From positions 1,302,001 to 1,366,000 of the forward strand of contig OY760942.1 of the NCBI GenBank assembly GCA_963664065.1: a DNA stretch of 64,000 nt. Reading direction: 5' to 3'. A program made the position numbers and the translations under genes. Shown piece after piece: positions 44,984 to 54,183 of this stretch; position 1 is the first letter of the stretch, and the number at the start of each line of letters is the position of its first letter. Source of the stretch: JABDJL01 sp963664065 (GTDB lineage Bacteria > Pseudomonadota > Gammaproteobacteria > Xanthomonadales > SZUA-36). The notes beneath the pieces were generated by a model, which saw only the letters and a list, made by a program, of their open reading frames with translations, was not told where the DNA came from and made no database searches.

Positions 44984-45511
44984 ATGATGAGTGAACTAAA
45001 ACCCATAAACTTCAAACAATGGATCGATGACCACGCGGAACAACTCAAGCCCCCCGTGTGTAACGCAGTGGTCTGGGAAGAAACGGATTTCACGATCATG
45101 GTGGTCGGTGGCCCGAATCGGCGGCACGACTACCACGATGACCCGCTGGAAGAGTTTTTTTACCAGATCAGGGGCAATATGTGCCTGCGCATCATGCATG
45201 AAGACGGACCGGAGGATGTGCACATTCGTGAAGGTGACATCTTCTTATTGCCGCCTCATGTCCGGCATTCACCCCAGCGACCTGAAGAAGGAAGTATTGG
45301 CCTGGTCGTGGAGCGCAAGCGTCCGGCAGGCGCCAAAGACGCATTCGAGTGGTACTGCCTGGAATGCCATCATCTGGTTCACCGCGTGGAAGTGCAGTTA
45401 AAGAGTATCGTCGATGATCTTCCGCCGCTGTTCAACGCCTTTTACCAAGATGAGTCGGTCCGAAGCTGCAGCCATTGTGGGGCAGTTCACCCCGGCAAAT
45501 TCCATGCTTGA
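44984..45511 (+). CDS. nbaC: 3-hydroxyanthranilate 3,4-dioxygenase
   Basis: A cupin iron dioxygenase that opens the ring of 3-hydroxyanthranilate. 175 residues. Iron ligands are in RRHDYHDDPLEEFFYQ (His, Glu) and LLPPHVRHSP (His). The C-terminal rubredoxin-like metal site of the bacterial type is intact: YCLECHH and CSHCGAVHPG. ATG 44984 (or the next codon) starts the protein; purine-rich gaaggcagg lies upstream. It links kynU upstream in the pathway with nbaD and nbaE. Confidence 0.95.
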   Translation: MMSELKPINFKQWIDDHAEQLKPPVCNAVVWEETDFTIMVVGGPNRRHDYHDDPLEEFFYQIRGNMCLRIMHEDGPEDVHIREGDIFLLPPHVRHSPQRPEEGSIGLVVERKRPAGAKDAFEWYCLECHHLVHRVEVQLKSIVDDLPPLFNAFYQDESVRSCSHCGAVHPGKFHA

Positions 45512-45557
45512 ATGCACTCTGTAGTTGCCGAAAAAGCATGAGTACGGAGTGCATGAA

Positions 45558-46397
45558 ATGACCAGGCGCCGGGTTGGAATTGTTGGTTACGGGTCGTTGG
45601 GAAAATACCTGGCCGCAGAGATACTGAAGAATCCATCAATAGCTGACGACTTCGAGCTTGGTTTTGTGTGGAACAGGACACCGGGCCGTATTGGAGACAC
45701 CATTCCACCTGAGCTTGTCCTGGAGGATTTGGCCAACTTCTCAGCCATGGAAGCCGATCTGATCGTCGAGGTTGCACACCCCGGAATCACCGCCGAATTC
45801 GGGCCAAAGTTTCTCGAGTCAGCCGATTATTTTACCGGTTCGCCAACTGCCTTTGCCGATGCCGGACTTGAGACCCGGTTGCGCTCGGCGGCGGCACAAG
45901 AAAACGGTCATGGATTGTATGTTCCGCGGGGTGCTTTGTCCTGCCTGGACCGGGTCCTGGAGATGTCGGCAGACAATGCCCTGGATGCCATGACCATCAC
46001 CATGACCAAGGCGCCGCATCATTTGCAATACGTCGGCCCATTGGAAATTCCGCTGGCCGAATTGACCGAAGAGACGGTTATTTTCTCGGGGTCGGTGAGA
46101 GAGGTATGTGGCTACGCACCCAATAATGTCAATACCATGGCCGTCGCGGCGATGGCTGCGCCTCACCTGGGTTTTGACCAGGTCGAGGCAAAGCTGGTGG
46201 CAAGTCCAGGACTCAATTGTCATATTATTCAGGTTGAGATGTTCGGGCCGGAAACAGATGGTGACAGGTACAGTGAAACCATTCTTCGCCGCAACCCTGC
46301 CAGGCGCGGCGCCGTAACCGGCAAAGCGACCTTTCGATCTTTCCTGAAGAGCATGATCGCAGCCGGCGGAGCCGGGGATGGCGTTCATTTTCGATAA
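45558..46397 (+). CDS. Aspartate dehydrogenase-like NAD(P)-dependent oxidoreductase
   Basis: 279 residues from ATG 45558 (acggag 8 nt upstream). An N-terminal Rossmann motif VGIVGYGSLGKYLAAEIL is followed by DLIVEVAHPGITAEFG and a C-terminal AspDH domain with VPRGALSCLDRV, TKAPHHL and GYAPNNVNTMAVAAMAAPHL, as in NadX and vertebrate ASPDH. The known reaction is NAD(P)-dependent interconversion of L-aspartate and iminoaspartate/oxaloacetate. In this cluster the position is that of the enzymes that act on 2-aminomuconate, so an enamine/imine reductase or deaminase-like role is conceivable. That is inference; an aspartate role in NAD synthesis is the alternative. Confidence 0.82.
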   Translation: MTRRRVGIVGYGSLGKYLAAEILKNPSIADDFELGFVWNRTPGRIGDTIPPELVLEDLANFSAMEADLIVEVAHPGITAEFGPKFLESADYFTGSPTAFADAGLETRLRSAAAQENGHGLYVPRGALSCLDRVLEMSADNALDAMTITMTKAPHHLQYVGPLEIPLAELTEETVIFSGSVREVCGYAPNNVNTMAVAAMAAPHLGFDQVEAKLVASPGLNCHIIQVEMFGPETDGDRYSETILRRNPARRGAVTGKATFRSFLKSMIAAGGAGDGVHFR

Positions 46398-46407
46398 AGG
46401 CAAAAGC

Positions 46408-47283
46408 ATGATCACGGCGCACCGGGTTGATGCATTCACATTCCAGGGAAAAGGCGGCAATCCTGCAGGTGTCGTGTTGAATGCTGACGGGATTCCCGAG
46501 TACCGGATGCAGCAGATTGCAGCAGAATTGAACTACAGTGAGACTGCATTCATCCTGGAGTCGTCACAAGCAGACCACCAGGTTCGTTACTTTGCACCCA
46601 GGCAGGAGATGGATCTTTGCGGCCATGCGACGATTGCCAGCTACCATCTCCTTCACAAGAATTCCGGGCTGAGTGCCGGCCGGTACAAACTGGAGACCAG
46701 GGCAGGGCTGCTGGATATCGATGTTGGCCCGGATGGCCTCATTTCCATGGCGCAAAACCTGCCAGAGTTTTTCGAGACCCTGGATTCTGCTCAGATTGCA
46801 TCAGCATTATCTTTAAAACCGGAACAGTTTGACTCCGGGCTTTCCGCGCAGATCGTTTCTACCGGTGTAAAGAAGATCTTTGCTCCGGTGCAATCATTGG
46901 CAGCCTTGGATGCCATTGAACCCCGTCCGGAAGAAATTGTGCGCATTAGCAAAGCCAAGGAGGCAACAGGGATATTTGCCTTCACCCTGGATACGCCGAC
47001 TGCCGTTGCCCGCTGCAGGAATTTCTCTCCGCTGGTGGGTATTTTTGAAGAATCTGCCACCGGGACATCATGCGGGGCTCTGAGTTGCTATTTGCACCAT
47101 TGGGGCAAGTTAGAAGCGGAACAACTTGGTCACCTGGTATTCGAGCAGGGATACATTATGGGCCAGCCTTCAGAGTTGATAGTAAGTCTCGAAGTGGACG
47201 ATGGAAAAGTTACGCGGGTCTCCATCGCCGGCCGGGCCACGATGCGGGAATCAAAGCAATTCCAGGTATTTTCAAAATCCTGA
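46408..47283 (+). CDS. PhzF-family isomerase-like protein
   Basis: 291 residues from ATG 46408. It has the two-fold PhzF (diaminopimelate epimerase-like) layout: HRVDAFTFQGKGGNPAGVVL, the catalytic Glu in ELNYSETAFIL, RYFAPRQEMDLCGHATIASY in the first half and FEESATGTSCGALSCYL in the second. PhzF of phenazine synthesis isomerises a 3-hydroxyanthranilate derivative; most family members have unknown substrates. Location directly after 3-hydroxyanthranilate catabolic genes suggests action on an amino-muconate-type intermediate, or detoxification. It ends the plus-strand unit before a strong bidirectional terminator. Confidence 0.85.
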   Translation: MITAHRVDAFTFQGKGGNPAGVVLNADGIPEYRMQQIAAELNYSETAFILESSQADHQVRYFAPRQEMDLCGHATIASYHLLHKNSGLSAGRYKLETRAGLLDIDVGPDGLISMAQNLPEFFETLDSAQIASALSLKPEQFDSGLSAQIVSTGVKKIFAPVQSLAALDAIEPRPEEIVRISKAKEATGIFAFTLDTPTAVARCRNFSPLVGIFEESATGTSCGALSCYLHHWGKLEAEQLGHLVFEQGYIMGQPSELIVSLEVDDGKVTRVSIAGRATMRESKQFQVFSKS

Positions 47284-47293
47284 ATTGTCAGAT

Positions 47294-47324
47294 AAAAAAA
47301 GGCCACGCCGGAGCGTGGCCTTTT
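47294..47324. terminator. Bidirectional terminator between the kyn cluster and protease gene
   Basis: GGCCACGC (47301-47308) and GCGTGGCC (47313-47320) form a perfect 8-bp stem with a 4-nt loop, flanked by seven A and four T. It can end both converging transcripts. Confidence 0.9.
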
Positions 47325-47341
47325 CGCGCAATGATAATTAC

Positions 47342-50278
47342 TTAATACACGGTAGTGGTCACATTAGAACAGGCAGTTGTGCTGCCCGTTTCACACACCG
47401 TGTGGTTGTATGAACCGCCACCTTTGTTACCGGTCGAGTCTGTAAAGGCTCCGCCGGAAACATTGGTGCCAACCTGCGTGCCATCACGGAAAACGTCCAT
47501 GTTGGCACCGGAACCACTGGTCCAATCCAGGTCAATAGTGTGTACACCTTTGACCTTGCGACCACTGGCGTTCAGCACGATATTGGGTGCGGGATCGGTG
47601 GTCGCCGAAGCCACGTTGGACGGGTTTGACTCGCCGATCAGGTTAAACGCGATCACCTGGTACTCATAATCAGTACCACCGCTCAATCCGTTACTGTCGC
47701 TATAGCCGGCAGTGCCATCTGCATTAGCGCCAGCCTGTCCGACTTCGGCAAATACGCCCCCGACCTCACGGCGCATGATTCTGAAACTGGACTCATTGGT
47801 CGTGCCGTCGTCCCAGGTAAGGTTCACCTGGTCGAACGAAGCAACTGTGGCTGCCAGGTTGGACGGGTCGCCATCGGGAGGATCACCGCTGAAGTTTTCG
47901 ACCCGAATACGCAATTCATCGACATAAACCGTATAGAGTGCCCGATTACCCTGTGAACGGTCAGTATCCGTAACTCTCAGATACACTGTTCCGCTGGTTC
48001 CCGGAGGAAGCGCGAATGACTGCGGTGTTCCGGGATCACTGGTGGCAGATACATTTAACATCGTGGTCCACGATGAGCCATTTGCCGACCAGGCAATATC
48101 GAATGTATCGCCATCGGTGGATGGATCCTGCCAGGCATTGACATACACGGTGGCGGACGCGCCACCCGGAATATTGAATGTATATTGATGATCCAGCCAG
48201 CTGTGCCGCCTGCTTGGCTTACCACCGGATTCACGTTCCCGGATGGACTCGGCAGAGCCGTCGTCTGCATGGGTATCGGTGTAATTACCGCTGACCGTTC
48301 CGGCAGTATTGCTTTCAGCTACGGCGGTATGATCACTGAATGGTGGATCTTCCACTGTCACCAATTGACTGGAGAAACCGGTCGCGCCGTGGTTGTCTGT
48401 AACGGTCAATCCGACCGTGTAATCGTTTCCGGACGCATAGGTATGCACCGGATTCTGAGACGAAGAACTATTGCCATCGCCAAAACTCCAGGACCATCCA
48501 ACTACCGAACCGTCAGAATCCGAAGAAGTATCGGTAAATGTCGTTTCTGTATAGACATTGCTCCAGGTGAAAGACGAGCTGGGTGGTACGGCAAATGTCG
48601 TTTCAATTGCCGTGTTTGAGTAGCCGGAAACATCGGTTGCGTCGTAAGCCCGCACCCGGTAATGGTGCGTGCTGGCGGTGGCTAGTCCACCATGTGTGTA
48701 CAAAGTTCCGCTCTGGGTGCTCAGGACTGACCAGCTGCTTCCGTCCAGTGAATGCTCGATGTGAAAGCCGTCTTCGTTGTCCGAGTTATCAGTAAAGGCC
48801 AGGTCAATGGCGCTGGTGGAAAATGCTGTAGCGCTCAGGTTTGACGGCGCAGCGATGGACGAACAGGAATCCTGGCAAATTTCCACGCCCATTACCGTCG
48901 TCGTACCGGCAGTTCCACTGATCGTAACTGCCCCGGTTGCCGTGATGGAAAGATTGTTGTGCGTTTCAGTCCAGGTATTGCCGGCCGTTATCGTGGTCAC
49001 GAAGTAGGTGGAAGTTGAGCCATCGTAGCCGTAATGAACGTTGAGCCGGTTGCGGTACGAGGAATTGACATTGTTATATTCACCCGCGGCCAGGCGGTAT
49101 GAAATGTAGTAATCGGTGTTGGTGGTACGCTCCACCTTGATGGCGCGTAATCCGGGCCAGTCCCAGGCTTCCTCGTCCATGGCGATCAGGTCGAAATTCT
49201 GGGCTGAGACGGAAGGCGTTATGGTGCGAATCTCGTAGTCAATCGGATCGATCCAGCCCTTGTCTTCGGCGTGCGGCGCATTGAATTTCATCCAGCTGCG
49301 GCTGCTGCCCATCATGTCTGAACCGTCCCCGTACTCACTGTCGGTCACACTGTCATTGTTGGTGTCGGTCTTGGCATGGTAATAGCCGAAGTTATGTCCA
49401 AGTTCGTGAATCAGCACACCGTGGAAAATCGAATCCGGGTCTGCGCCGATGGCCCAGCACCAGGAACCACAGCCCACCTGTGCAACGCCGCCCCAGCCGC
49501 AGTGCCGGTTACCCCAGTCCCAGTAATTGGGAACTATCAACAGTCGGTGGCGATAAAGATTGATGTCCTTGCCAGGATTCGCGTTCTGCCAGGCAGTAGA
49601 GGCCAGGTTCACCCAGGTCGAAGCCGTGCATTGTGCCGAGTCGCCGCCAATATAACTGTCGTTGATCTGGTAAGGGCCAAAAACGTCCTGGATACCATCA
49701 CCGTCAGGATCGGGCGGAATGGTCAGGGTTCCCAGTGATGCGTTGTAAAAAAGGCCGGCAACGGACTTTGCCTCGTTGTACATCCGGTCCTTGGCTTCCT
49801 GCAGTGAAATACCGTAATTCATGGGCGTCACGCCATCGGCCTTGAAGCCATCCACGTTGGCGTCGTTAAAATCCGTCAGGATGGTGAGCACATTGCGTGT
49901 TTCCGGACTGGCCACTGCCGCTTCCTGGTCGACATTGCCGAACGTTTCCGGAGCTCCCTGATGCAGGATCATGCCCTGTGCCTGGAACCCCGGTGCACCA
50001 GCTGTGCCGTTAAGGGTTACCCGGGCACCGGTGCGGAAAGATTGTGGAACTAAACCATTGAACAGCACCTGGGTTTCCAGGCCTCTTTGCCGATCAATGA
50101 CGAAATAACGTATCTCCCAGGTTAGGGTCTCGAGGTTTTCGAAAATCACGACACTGGCTTCGCCGGTAATTTTATCAAATCCGCCCGCCGCATTAGCAGG
50201 TGTGCTTGCCAAAAGAACCGGAGAAAATAATAGTACGAAGATAGGAAATCGCCGACTGACCGGCACAGGACTATTCAT
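47342..50278 (-). CDS. Secreted metalloprotease with fibronectin-III and PKD domains
   Basis: 978 residues. A signal peptide (FPIFVLLFSPVLLASTPANA) is followed by a propeptide-like region and a zinc protease domain with HELGHNFGYYH (His291 on), an HExxHxxxxxH site as in the gametolysin (M11) type. The C-terminal half is modular: a fibronectin-III-like domain (APSNLSATAFSTSAIDLAFT), a PKD domain (VVGWSWSFGDGNSSSSQN), a beta-sandwich with ASATVYVNAWQDPST, a second fibronectin-III domain (PSNLAATVASFDQVNLTWDD) and a third near the end (VKGVHTIDLDWTSGSG). It is probably exported and degrades extracellular proteins or glycoproteins. Single gene between two terminators. Confidence 0.88.
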   Translation of the reverse strand: MNSPVPVSRRFPIFVLLFSPVLLASTPANAAGGFDKITGEASVVIFENLETLTWEIRYFVIDRQRGLETQVLFNGLVPQSFRTGARVTLNGTAGAPGFQAQGMILHQGAPETFGNVDQEAAVASPETRNVLTILTDFNDANVDGFKADGVTPMNYGISLQEAKDRMYNEAKSVAGLFYNASLGTLTIPPDPDGDGIQDVFGPYQINDSYIGGDSAQCTASTWVNLASTAWQNANPGKDINLYRHRLLIVPNYWDWGNRHCGWGGVAQVGCGSWCWAIGADPDSIFHGVLIHELGHNFGYYHAKTDTNNDSVTDSEYGDGSDMMGSSRSWMKFNAPHAEDKGWIDPIDYEIRTITPSVSAQNFDLIAMDEEAWDWPGLRAIKVERTTNTDYYISYRLAAGEYNNVNSSYRNRLNVHYGYDGSTSTYFVTTITAGNTWTETHNNLSITATGAVTISGTAGTTTVMGVEICQDSCSSIAAPSNLSATAFSTSAIDLAFTDNSDNEDGFHIEHSLDGSSWSVLSTQSGTLYTHGGLATASTHHYRVRAYDATDVSGYSNTAIETTFAVPPSSSFTWSNVYTETTFTDTSSDSDGSVVGWSWSFGDGNSSSSQNPVHTYASGNDYTVGLTVTDNHGATGFSSQLVTVEDPPFSDHTAVAESNTAGTVSGNYTDTHADDGSAESIRERESGGKPSRRHSWLDHQYTFNIPGGASATVYVNAWQDPSTDGDTFDIAWSANGSSWTTMLNVSATSDPGTPQSFALPPGTSGTVYLRVTDTDRSQGNRALYTVYVDELRIRVENFSGDPPDGDPSNLAATVASFDQVNLTWDDGTTNESSFRIMRREVGGVFAEVGQAGANADGTAGYSDSNGLSGGTDYEYQVIAFNLIGESNPSNVASATTDPAPNIVLNASGRKVKGVHTIDLDWTSGSGANMDVFRDGTQVGTNVSGGAFTDSTGNKGGGSYNHTVCETGSTTACSNVTTTVY

Positions 50279-50545
50279 CAGAATCCCTCCTTATGTTCCC
50301 CTTTAGACATCGAACGGCGATCCTGCGCCAGCCATGAACCCGGCCACTGACCGGCTCTCACAACTATCGATGTCACCTTTAGCCAATATTTCAGGCTGTT
50401 AGGACAGTTAAAGTCTATACGAATTGCCATGACTAGGGAACTGTAGTTTATAGCAGTTTCTTAAACTTATTATTAAAATCCTTATTGCACTTTTAAGGCC
50501 GGGATAAACCAACACCGGCAACGATTAGCCGCTGAGGAGGGAACG

Positions 50546-50580
50546 AAAAAGCCGCCTGCTGGATCGCGCGGCGGCTTTTT
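50546..50580. terminator. Bidirectional terminator
   Basis: AAAAAGCCGCC (50546-50556) pairs perfectly with GGCGGCTTTTT (50570-50580). It serves the cytochrome c gene on the minus strand, and would stop any transcript entering from the left. Confidence 0.88.
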
Positions 50581-50601
50581 GGGAACTGCTTTTTGCAATA
50601 C

Positions 50602-50919
50602 CTATTGCAAACTGGAGTAATACGCTGCCAGGTCTGCGATATCGTCGTCACTCAAGCCTTTGGCCATCGGTGCCATTACCGGGAGTTTACGTTTGCCATC
50701 GCGGAAATCTTTCATCTGTTTGACCAGGTACATATCTTTTTGACCTGCCAGATCCGGCCACAGTGGGTTCACACTGACACCTTCAACACCGTGACAGGCC
50801 ATGCAGATTGCGGACTTGGTCTTGCCCGCCGCCGCATCGGCAGCCATTGCCGGGCCGGTAATTATCAGCATTGCGAAGAAAATAGTCAGGCAAAAAAACC
50901 GGGAGCGAAAAGACTTCAT
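50602..50919 (-). CDS. Periplasmic class I cytochrome c
   Basis: 105 residues. A signal peptide (FFAMLIITGPAMAAD) is followed by one heme site, ICMACHG, near residue 40, and a C-terminal methionine region LPVMAPMAKGLSDDD that supplies the sixth ligand. The short domain ending ADLAAYYSSLQ is typical of small cytochrome c4/c5-like electron carriers. It stands alone, convergent with nothing; partner oxidase or dehydrogenase is not in view. Confidence 0.93.
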   Translation of the reverse strand: MKSFRSRFFCLTIFFAMLIITGPAMAADAAAGKTKSAICMACHGVEGVSVNPLWPDLAGQKDMYLVKQMKDFRDGKRKLPVMAPMAKGLSDDDIADLAAYYSSLQ

Positions 50920-51228
50920 TGCTTACCTCTCAAAATATTTGTTGTTCGTAATTGCTAGGTCAGGGGCCACTATTCGGGCTGCAGATTTCGCAGATTTTAC
51001 CGGAAATTCCCATCCGGGTTTGGCTTTGATTCACAGCCGGGGAAATTAGTTCATTAAACCAGCATTGACATCAGTAACCGCACCGCTTTTTGACCCGGAA
51101 CCGGGCGGGGAAACCCCGTTGTACTTACTTTGATTACGTCGATGGGTGGCCGGAGATTTTTATATGCTTATTGTAAACCTTTTGCTACTCTGCCGGTCTT
51201 GTCTGATCTCAATTCCGGAAGCAATTTC
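50920..51228. other. Divergent intergenic region
   Basis: About 310 bp between the minus-strand cytochrome and plus-strand lipoprotein genes. It must carry both promoters; I see no clear operator, RNA or small gene. The open frame at 51130-51228 is only an upstream extension of the lipoprotein frame. Confidence 0.5.
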
Positions 51229-52473
51229 ATGTATCGATACCTGGCCCCCTTTTTTGCGATCCTTTTGACCGCCTGTTCACAGGAAGCACCCGTTGAGCTT
51301 ACCGGGAACCCGGCCCCGGTTACGGACTGGCGAGTCTCCATTTCACTCGGGGATATTGATCTTCCCGTAACTTTACACCTGGCGCCGGACGGTAGTGAAG
51401 CCTGGTTCGTCAACGGTGCCGAAAAAGTCCGTGTGCCGGAAATCTCGCGTGATGGGAGTTCCTGGATCCTGAGATTTCCAACATTCAATAACACGCTGGT
51501 TCTGAGCGAATCCGGGCCGGGGCTGGGCGGCAGCCTGACTCTCGTAAAACGCGGTTACGAACAGGTCATGGATCTTGAAGCAGAACCTGACCGGGGATTC
51601 AGGTTCAGGCAAAATCCAAACCCCGATATCGACGTTACGGGCCGCTGGGAGGTATTGTTCACCGACGGTGACGGATCTGAAAGCAAAGGCATGGGTGAGT
51701 TCGATCAACAGGGCGGATTGCTCACCGGGACTTTTCTCACGCCGCTGGGCGATTACCGCTATCTCGCCGGTGAAGTAGACGGAAATGTCATGCGCCTATC
51801 AACTTTTGATGGCGCCCATGCCTTTGTTTTCACCGCCATGTTGCAGGAAGACGGAATGCTGGAGGGTGATTTCTGGTCCGGAACAAAGTGGCACGAGTCC
51901 TGGGTGGCAAAACGCAACTTTGAGGCCCGGTTGCCTGACGCCTATGAACTGACTTTTCTGAAAAAAGGATATGATCGGCTCGAGTTCAGCTTTCCGAATC
52001 TGGACGGTATCCCGGTTTCGCTGGGTGACGAAAAATTCCGTGACAAGGTAGTACTGGTAAACCTGTCCGGTACCTGGTGCCCTAATTGCGCCGACGAAAT
52101 GGAATTCCTGTCTGCTGTGTATAAGCTTAAACGGGAAAAAGGGCTGGAAATCGTCACCCTGCTGTATGAACATTTCGAAGACTTTGAAACCGCTTCGATC
52201 CAGGGGAAAGCCCTGGTCAAAAAACACGATATTGATTTCAACGTACTCGTGGCTGGTAGTTCCGAAAAAGGGGCTGCAGCAGAAACTCTGCCTATGCTGA
52301 ATCATGTGCTGGCTTACCCAACGCTGATTTTTATTGATCGATCCGGCATTGTTCGCCGGATTCACACAGGGTTCTCAGGTCCGGGTACGGGCCAGCACTA
52401 CGAGGATTTCAAAAGCGCATTCAATGAAAACCTGGAAAGCCTTTTGAATGAAGACGTTCCTGAAGGGCCCTAA
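51229..52473 (+). CDS. TlpA-like thioredoxin-fold lipoprotein
   Basis: 414 residues from ATG 51229. The leader RYLAPFFAILLTACSQ has a lipobox (LTAC), so the protein is lipid-anchored. Residues about 25-240 are a beta-rich domain without a family I know. The C-terminal part is a TlpA/AhpC-type thioredoxin fold with active site GTWCPNCADEME (CPNC) and the cis-Pro region LAYPTLIFIDRSG. It probably reduces disulfides or handles redox stress in the periplasm. The same architecture occurs in uncharacterised marine gammaproteobacterial proteins. The frame upstream to 51130 lacks a leader and is not used. Confidence 0.85.
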   Translation: MYRYLAPFFAILLTACSQEAPVELTGNPAPVTDWRVSISLGDIDLPVTLHLAPDGSEAWFVNGAEKVRVPEISRDGSSWILRFPTFNNTLVLSESGPGLGGSLTLVKRGYEQVMDLEAEPDRGFRFRQNPNPDIDVTGRWEVLFTDGDGSESKGMGEFDQQGGLLTGTFLTPLGDYRYLAGEVDGNVMRLSTFDGAHAFVFTAMLQEDGMLEGDFWSGTKWHESWVAKRNFEARLPDAYELTFLKKGYDRLEFSFPNLDGIPVSLGDEKFRDKVVLVNLSGTWCPNCADEMEFLSAVYKLKREKGLEIVTLLYEHFEDFETASIQGKALVKKHDIDFNVLVAGSSEKGAAAETLPMLNHVLAYPTLIFIDRSGIVRRIHTGFSGPGTGQHYEDFKSAFNENLESLLNEDVPEGP

Positions 52474-52479
52474 AAGAAC

Positions 52480-52743
52480 CTAGTCTTTGGCGGACGGAAT
52501 CTTCAGATCGGTGTTGGCGGCAAGGAGTTGATCGCCGGCTATCAGGTTTTCCCGCGGAAGAATCTGATGCACGTTATTACGGACCAAAGCCATATCCTTG
52601 CTCGCGACTTCTTCAGAAGCCAACAAACCCGGAATCTCTTGCGGAACAAGGAAATTCGAAGTCAATTCGGCGATATCATTTGAATCAGGGGCAGGTGCGC
52701 TGATCATAAACAGCGTAATGGCCAAAAGAATAGTGGATTTCAC
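52480..52743 (-). CDS. Small exported hypothetical protein
   Basis: 87 residues from GTG 52743, chosen because GGGAGGT lies 8 nt upstream. A hydrophobic N-terminus (STILLAITLFMISAPAP) looks like a signal peptide; the rest is acidic and polar with no Cys. Family not recognised. It is convergent with the TlpA-like gene (6-bp gap). Confidence 0.55.
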   Translation of the reverse strand: MKSTILLAITLFMISAPAPDSNDIAELTSNFLVPQEIPGLLASEEVASKDMALVRNNVHQILPRENLIAGDQLLAANTDLKIPSAKD

Positions 52744-53019
52744 TTTGAGCACCTCCCTGTACACCTGAGCCTGGTACTGGCGATCGCGGCTCGAACGCCT
52801 GTACGACTTTGGGCTTCCCGCTCGGCAGTTTTTGACCAGTACACCTTTATTCTAGTACAAAATTGCCGATTCGTCTTGTATCTGGCGAAAAGGGACGGCC
52901 AGCCTGGCAGGCAAGCTGCCTGCTACGTTTATGTAATAACAACATCCTTACAGAAAATATCGTATAGGAACGGGCCTCCTGTTGTAACTGCCAAAAATGA
53001 CAGTAATGAGGCGGGCGCC

Positions 53020-53673
53020 TTATATCTTTGAAACGCCTCCTGGGCCGGCTACCAGGACCAGGTTGGCCGGCCTGACCGCAAACAGCCCGCAAGTGACAAC
53101 CCCGGGTATGTTGTTGATTAATTTCTCGGTGGTTTGAGGATCCACCAGATCCATATTGTGTACATCCAGGATCCAGTTGCCGTTGTCGGTTTTGAAATTT
53201 TCCCGCCATTCAGGTTGACCGCCCATGGCGACAAGTTTTCTGGCCACCAGGCTACGCGCCATGGGAATAACCTCGACCGGTAACGGGAAGTTGCCGAGAA
53301 TGTTGACCCGCTTGCTTTCATCGACGATGCAGACAAAACGGCGGCTGGCTGCTGCAGCAATTTTTTCCCTGGTCAATGCGCCGCCACCACCTTTAATTAG
53401 CCTTCTATGCGGGTCAAATTCGTCTGCGCCATCAATATAAACATCAAGGTCACCGGTCTGATTGAGGTCCCTGACACGAATGCCGTGCTTCTCCAGTCGG
53501 CGGGTGGTGGCTTCTGAACTGGAAACTGCCGCTTCAACCCGTTTTCCACTGCCGGCAAGCGCTTCGATGAAACAGTTCACCGTACTGCCTGTACCCACAC
53601 CAATGACACTGTCATATTGAACAAACTCAAGTGCGGCAACGGCAACTTCGTGTTTCATGCGATCCTGGTTCAC
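53020..53673 (-). CDS. rpiA: Ribose-5-phosphate isomerase A
   Basis: Interconverts ribose 5-phosphate and ribulose 5-phosphate. 217 residues from GTG 53673, whose GTGA overlaps the stop of the EVE gene. It has GVGTGSTVNCFIEAL, the catalytic Asp/Lys regions DVYIDGADEFD and LIKGGGGALTREKI, and VDESK. Longer upstream frame (to 53703) has no family sequence. It is the last gene of the minus-strand run zapA-6S-5FCL-EVE-rpiA, an order common in gammaproteobacteria. Confidence 0.94.
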   Translation of the reverse strand: MNQDRMKHEVAVAALEFVQYDSVIGVGTGSTVNCFIEALAGSGKRVEAAVSSSEATTRRLEKHGIRVRDLNQTGDLDVYIDGADEFDPHRRLIKGGGGALTREKIAAAASRRFVCIVDESKRVNILGNFPLPVEVIPMARSLVARKLVAMGGQPEWRENFKTDNGNWILDVHNMDLVDPQTTEKLINNIPGVVTCGLFAVRPANLVLVAGPGGVSKI

Positions 53674-54137
53674 TTGGATTCCAGCGTGAGAACAAATTCC
53701 CAATGATTTTTTTCCACCGGCATTACGGACAGCCGGTTGCCGCGCCTGATGAGTGCAAATCCTTCCAGCCGTTCTGAATGCTGCTTGATTTCAGCCAGGC
53801 TGATCGGGTGTTTTAGTTTTCGCTTGTAGCGAATGTCCACCATCATCCAGCGGGGGTTTTCCGGATCGCTCTTGGGGTCAAAATGATGATCATCGGGATC
53901 AAACGCCGTGTGATCGGGATAGGACTCCGAACAGACTTCCGCCAGGCCGACAATGGCCGGAACATCGGTATTGGAATGGTAGTAGAACACGCCGTCACCG
54001 GGCTTCATGTCATCGCGCATAAAATTGCGCGCCTGGTAATTTCGTACCCCATCCCAATGGGTTCTTTTTCCCTTTGCATTGCGAAGATCATCGATACTGA
54101 ATTCTTTGGGCTCGCTCTTCACTAACCAGTAGCGCAT
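53670..54137 (-). CDS. EVE-domain protein
   Basis: 155 residues, a single EVE domain of the PUA-like fold: MRYWLVKSEPKEFSIDDL, THWDGVRNYQARNFMRDDMK, GDGVFYYHSNTDVPAIVGLA and WMMVDIRYKRKL. EVE domains are thought to bind modified bases in nucleic acids. It is conserved beside rpiA and 5-FCL in gammaproteobacteria; cellular role not firmly known. Confidence 0.92.
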   Translation of the reverse strand: MRYWLVKSEPKEFSIDDLRNAKGKRTHWDGVRNYQARNFMRDDMKPGDGVFYYHSNTDVPAIVGLAEVCSESYPDHTAFDPDDHHFDPKSDPENPRWMMVDIRYKRKLKHPISLAEIKQHSERLEGFALIRRGNRLSVMPVEKNHWEFVLTLESK

Positions 54138-54183
54138 TGTGTTTTCCTTTAATAAATTGAACCAGTGTGCTTATAGCTTGTAC

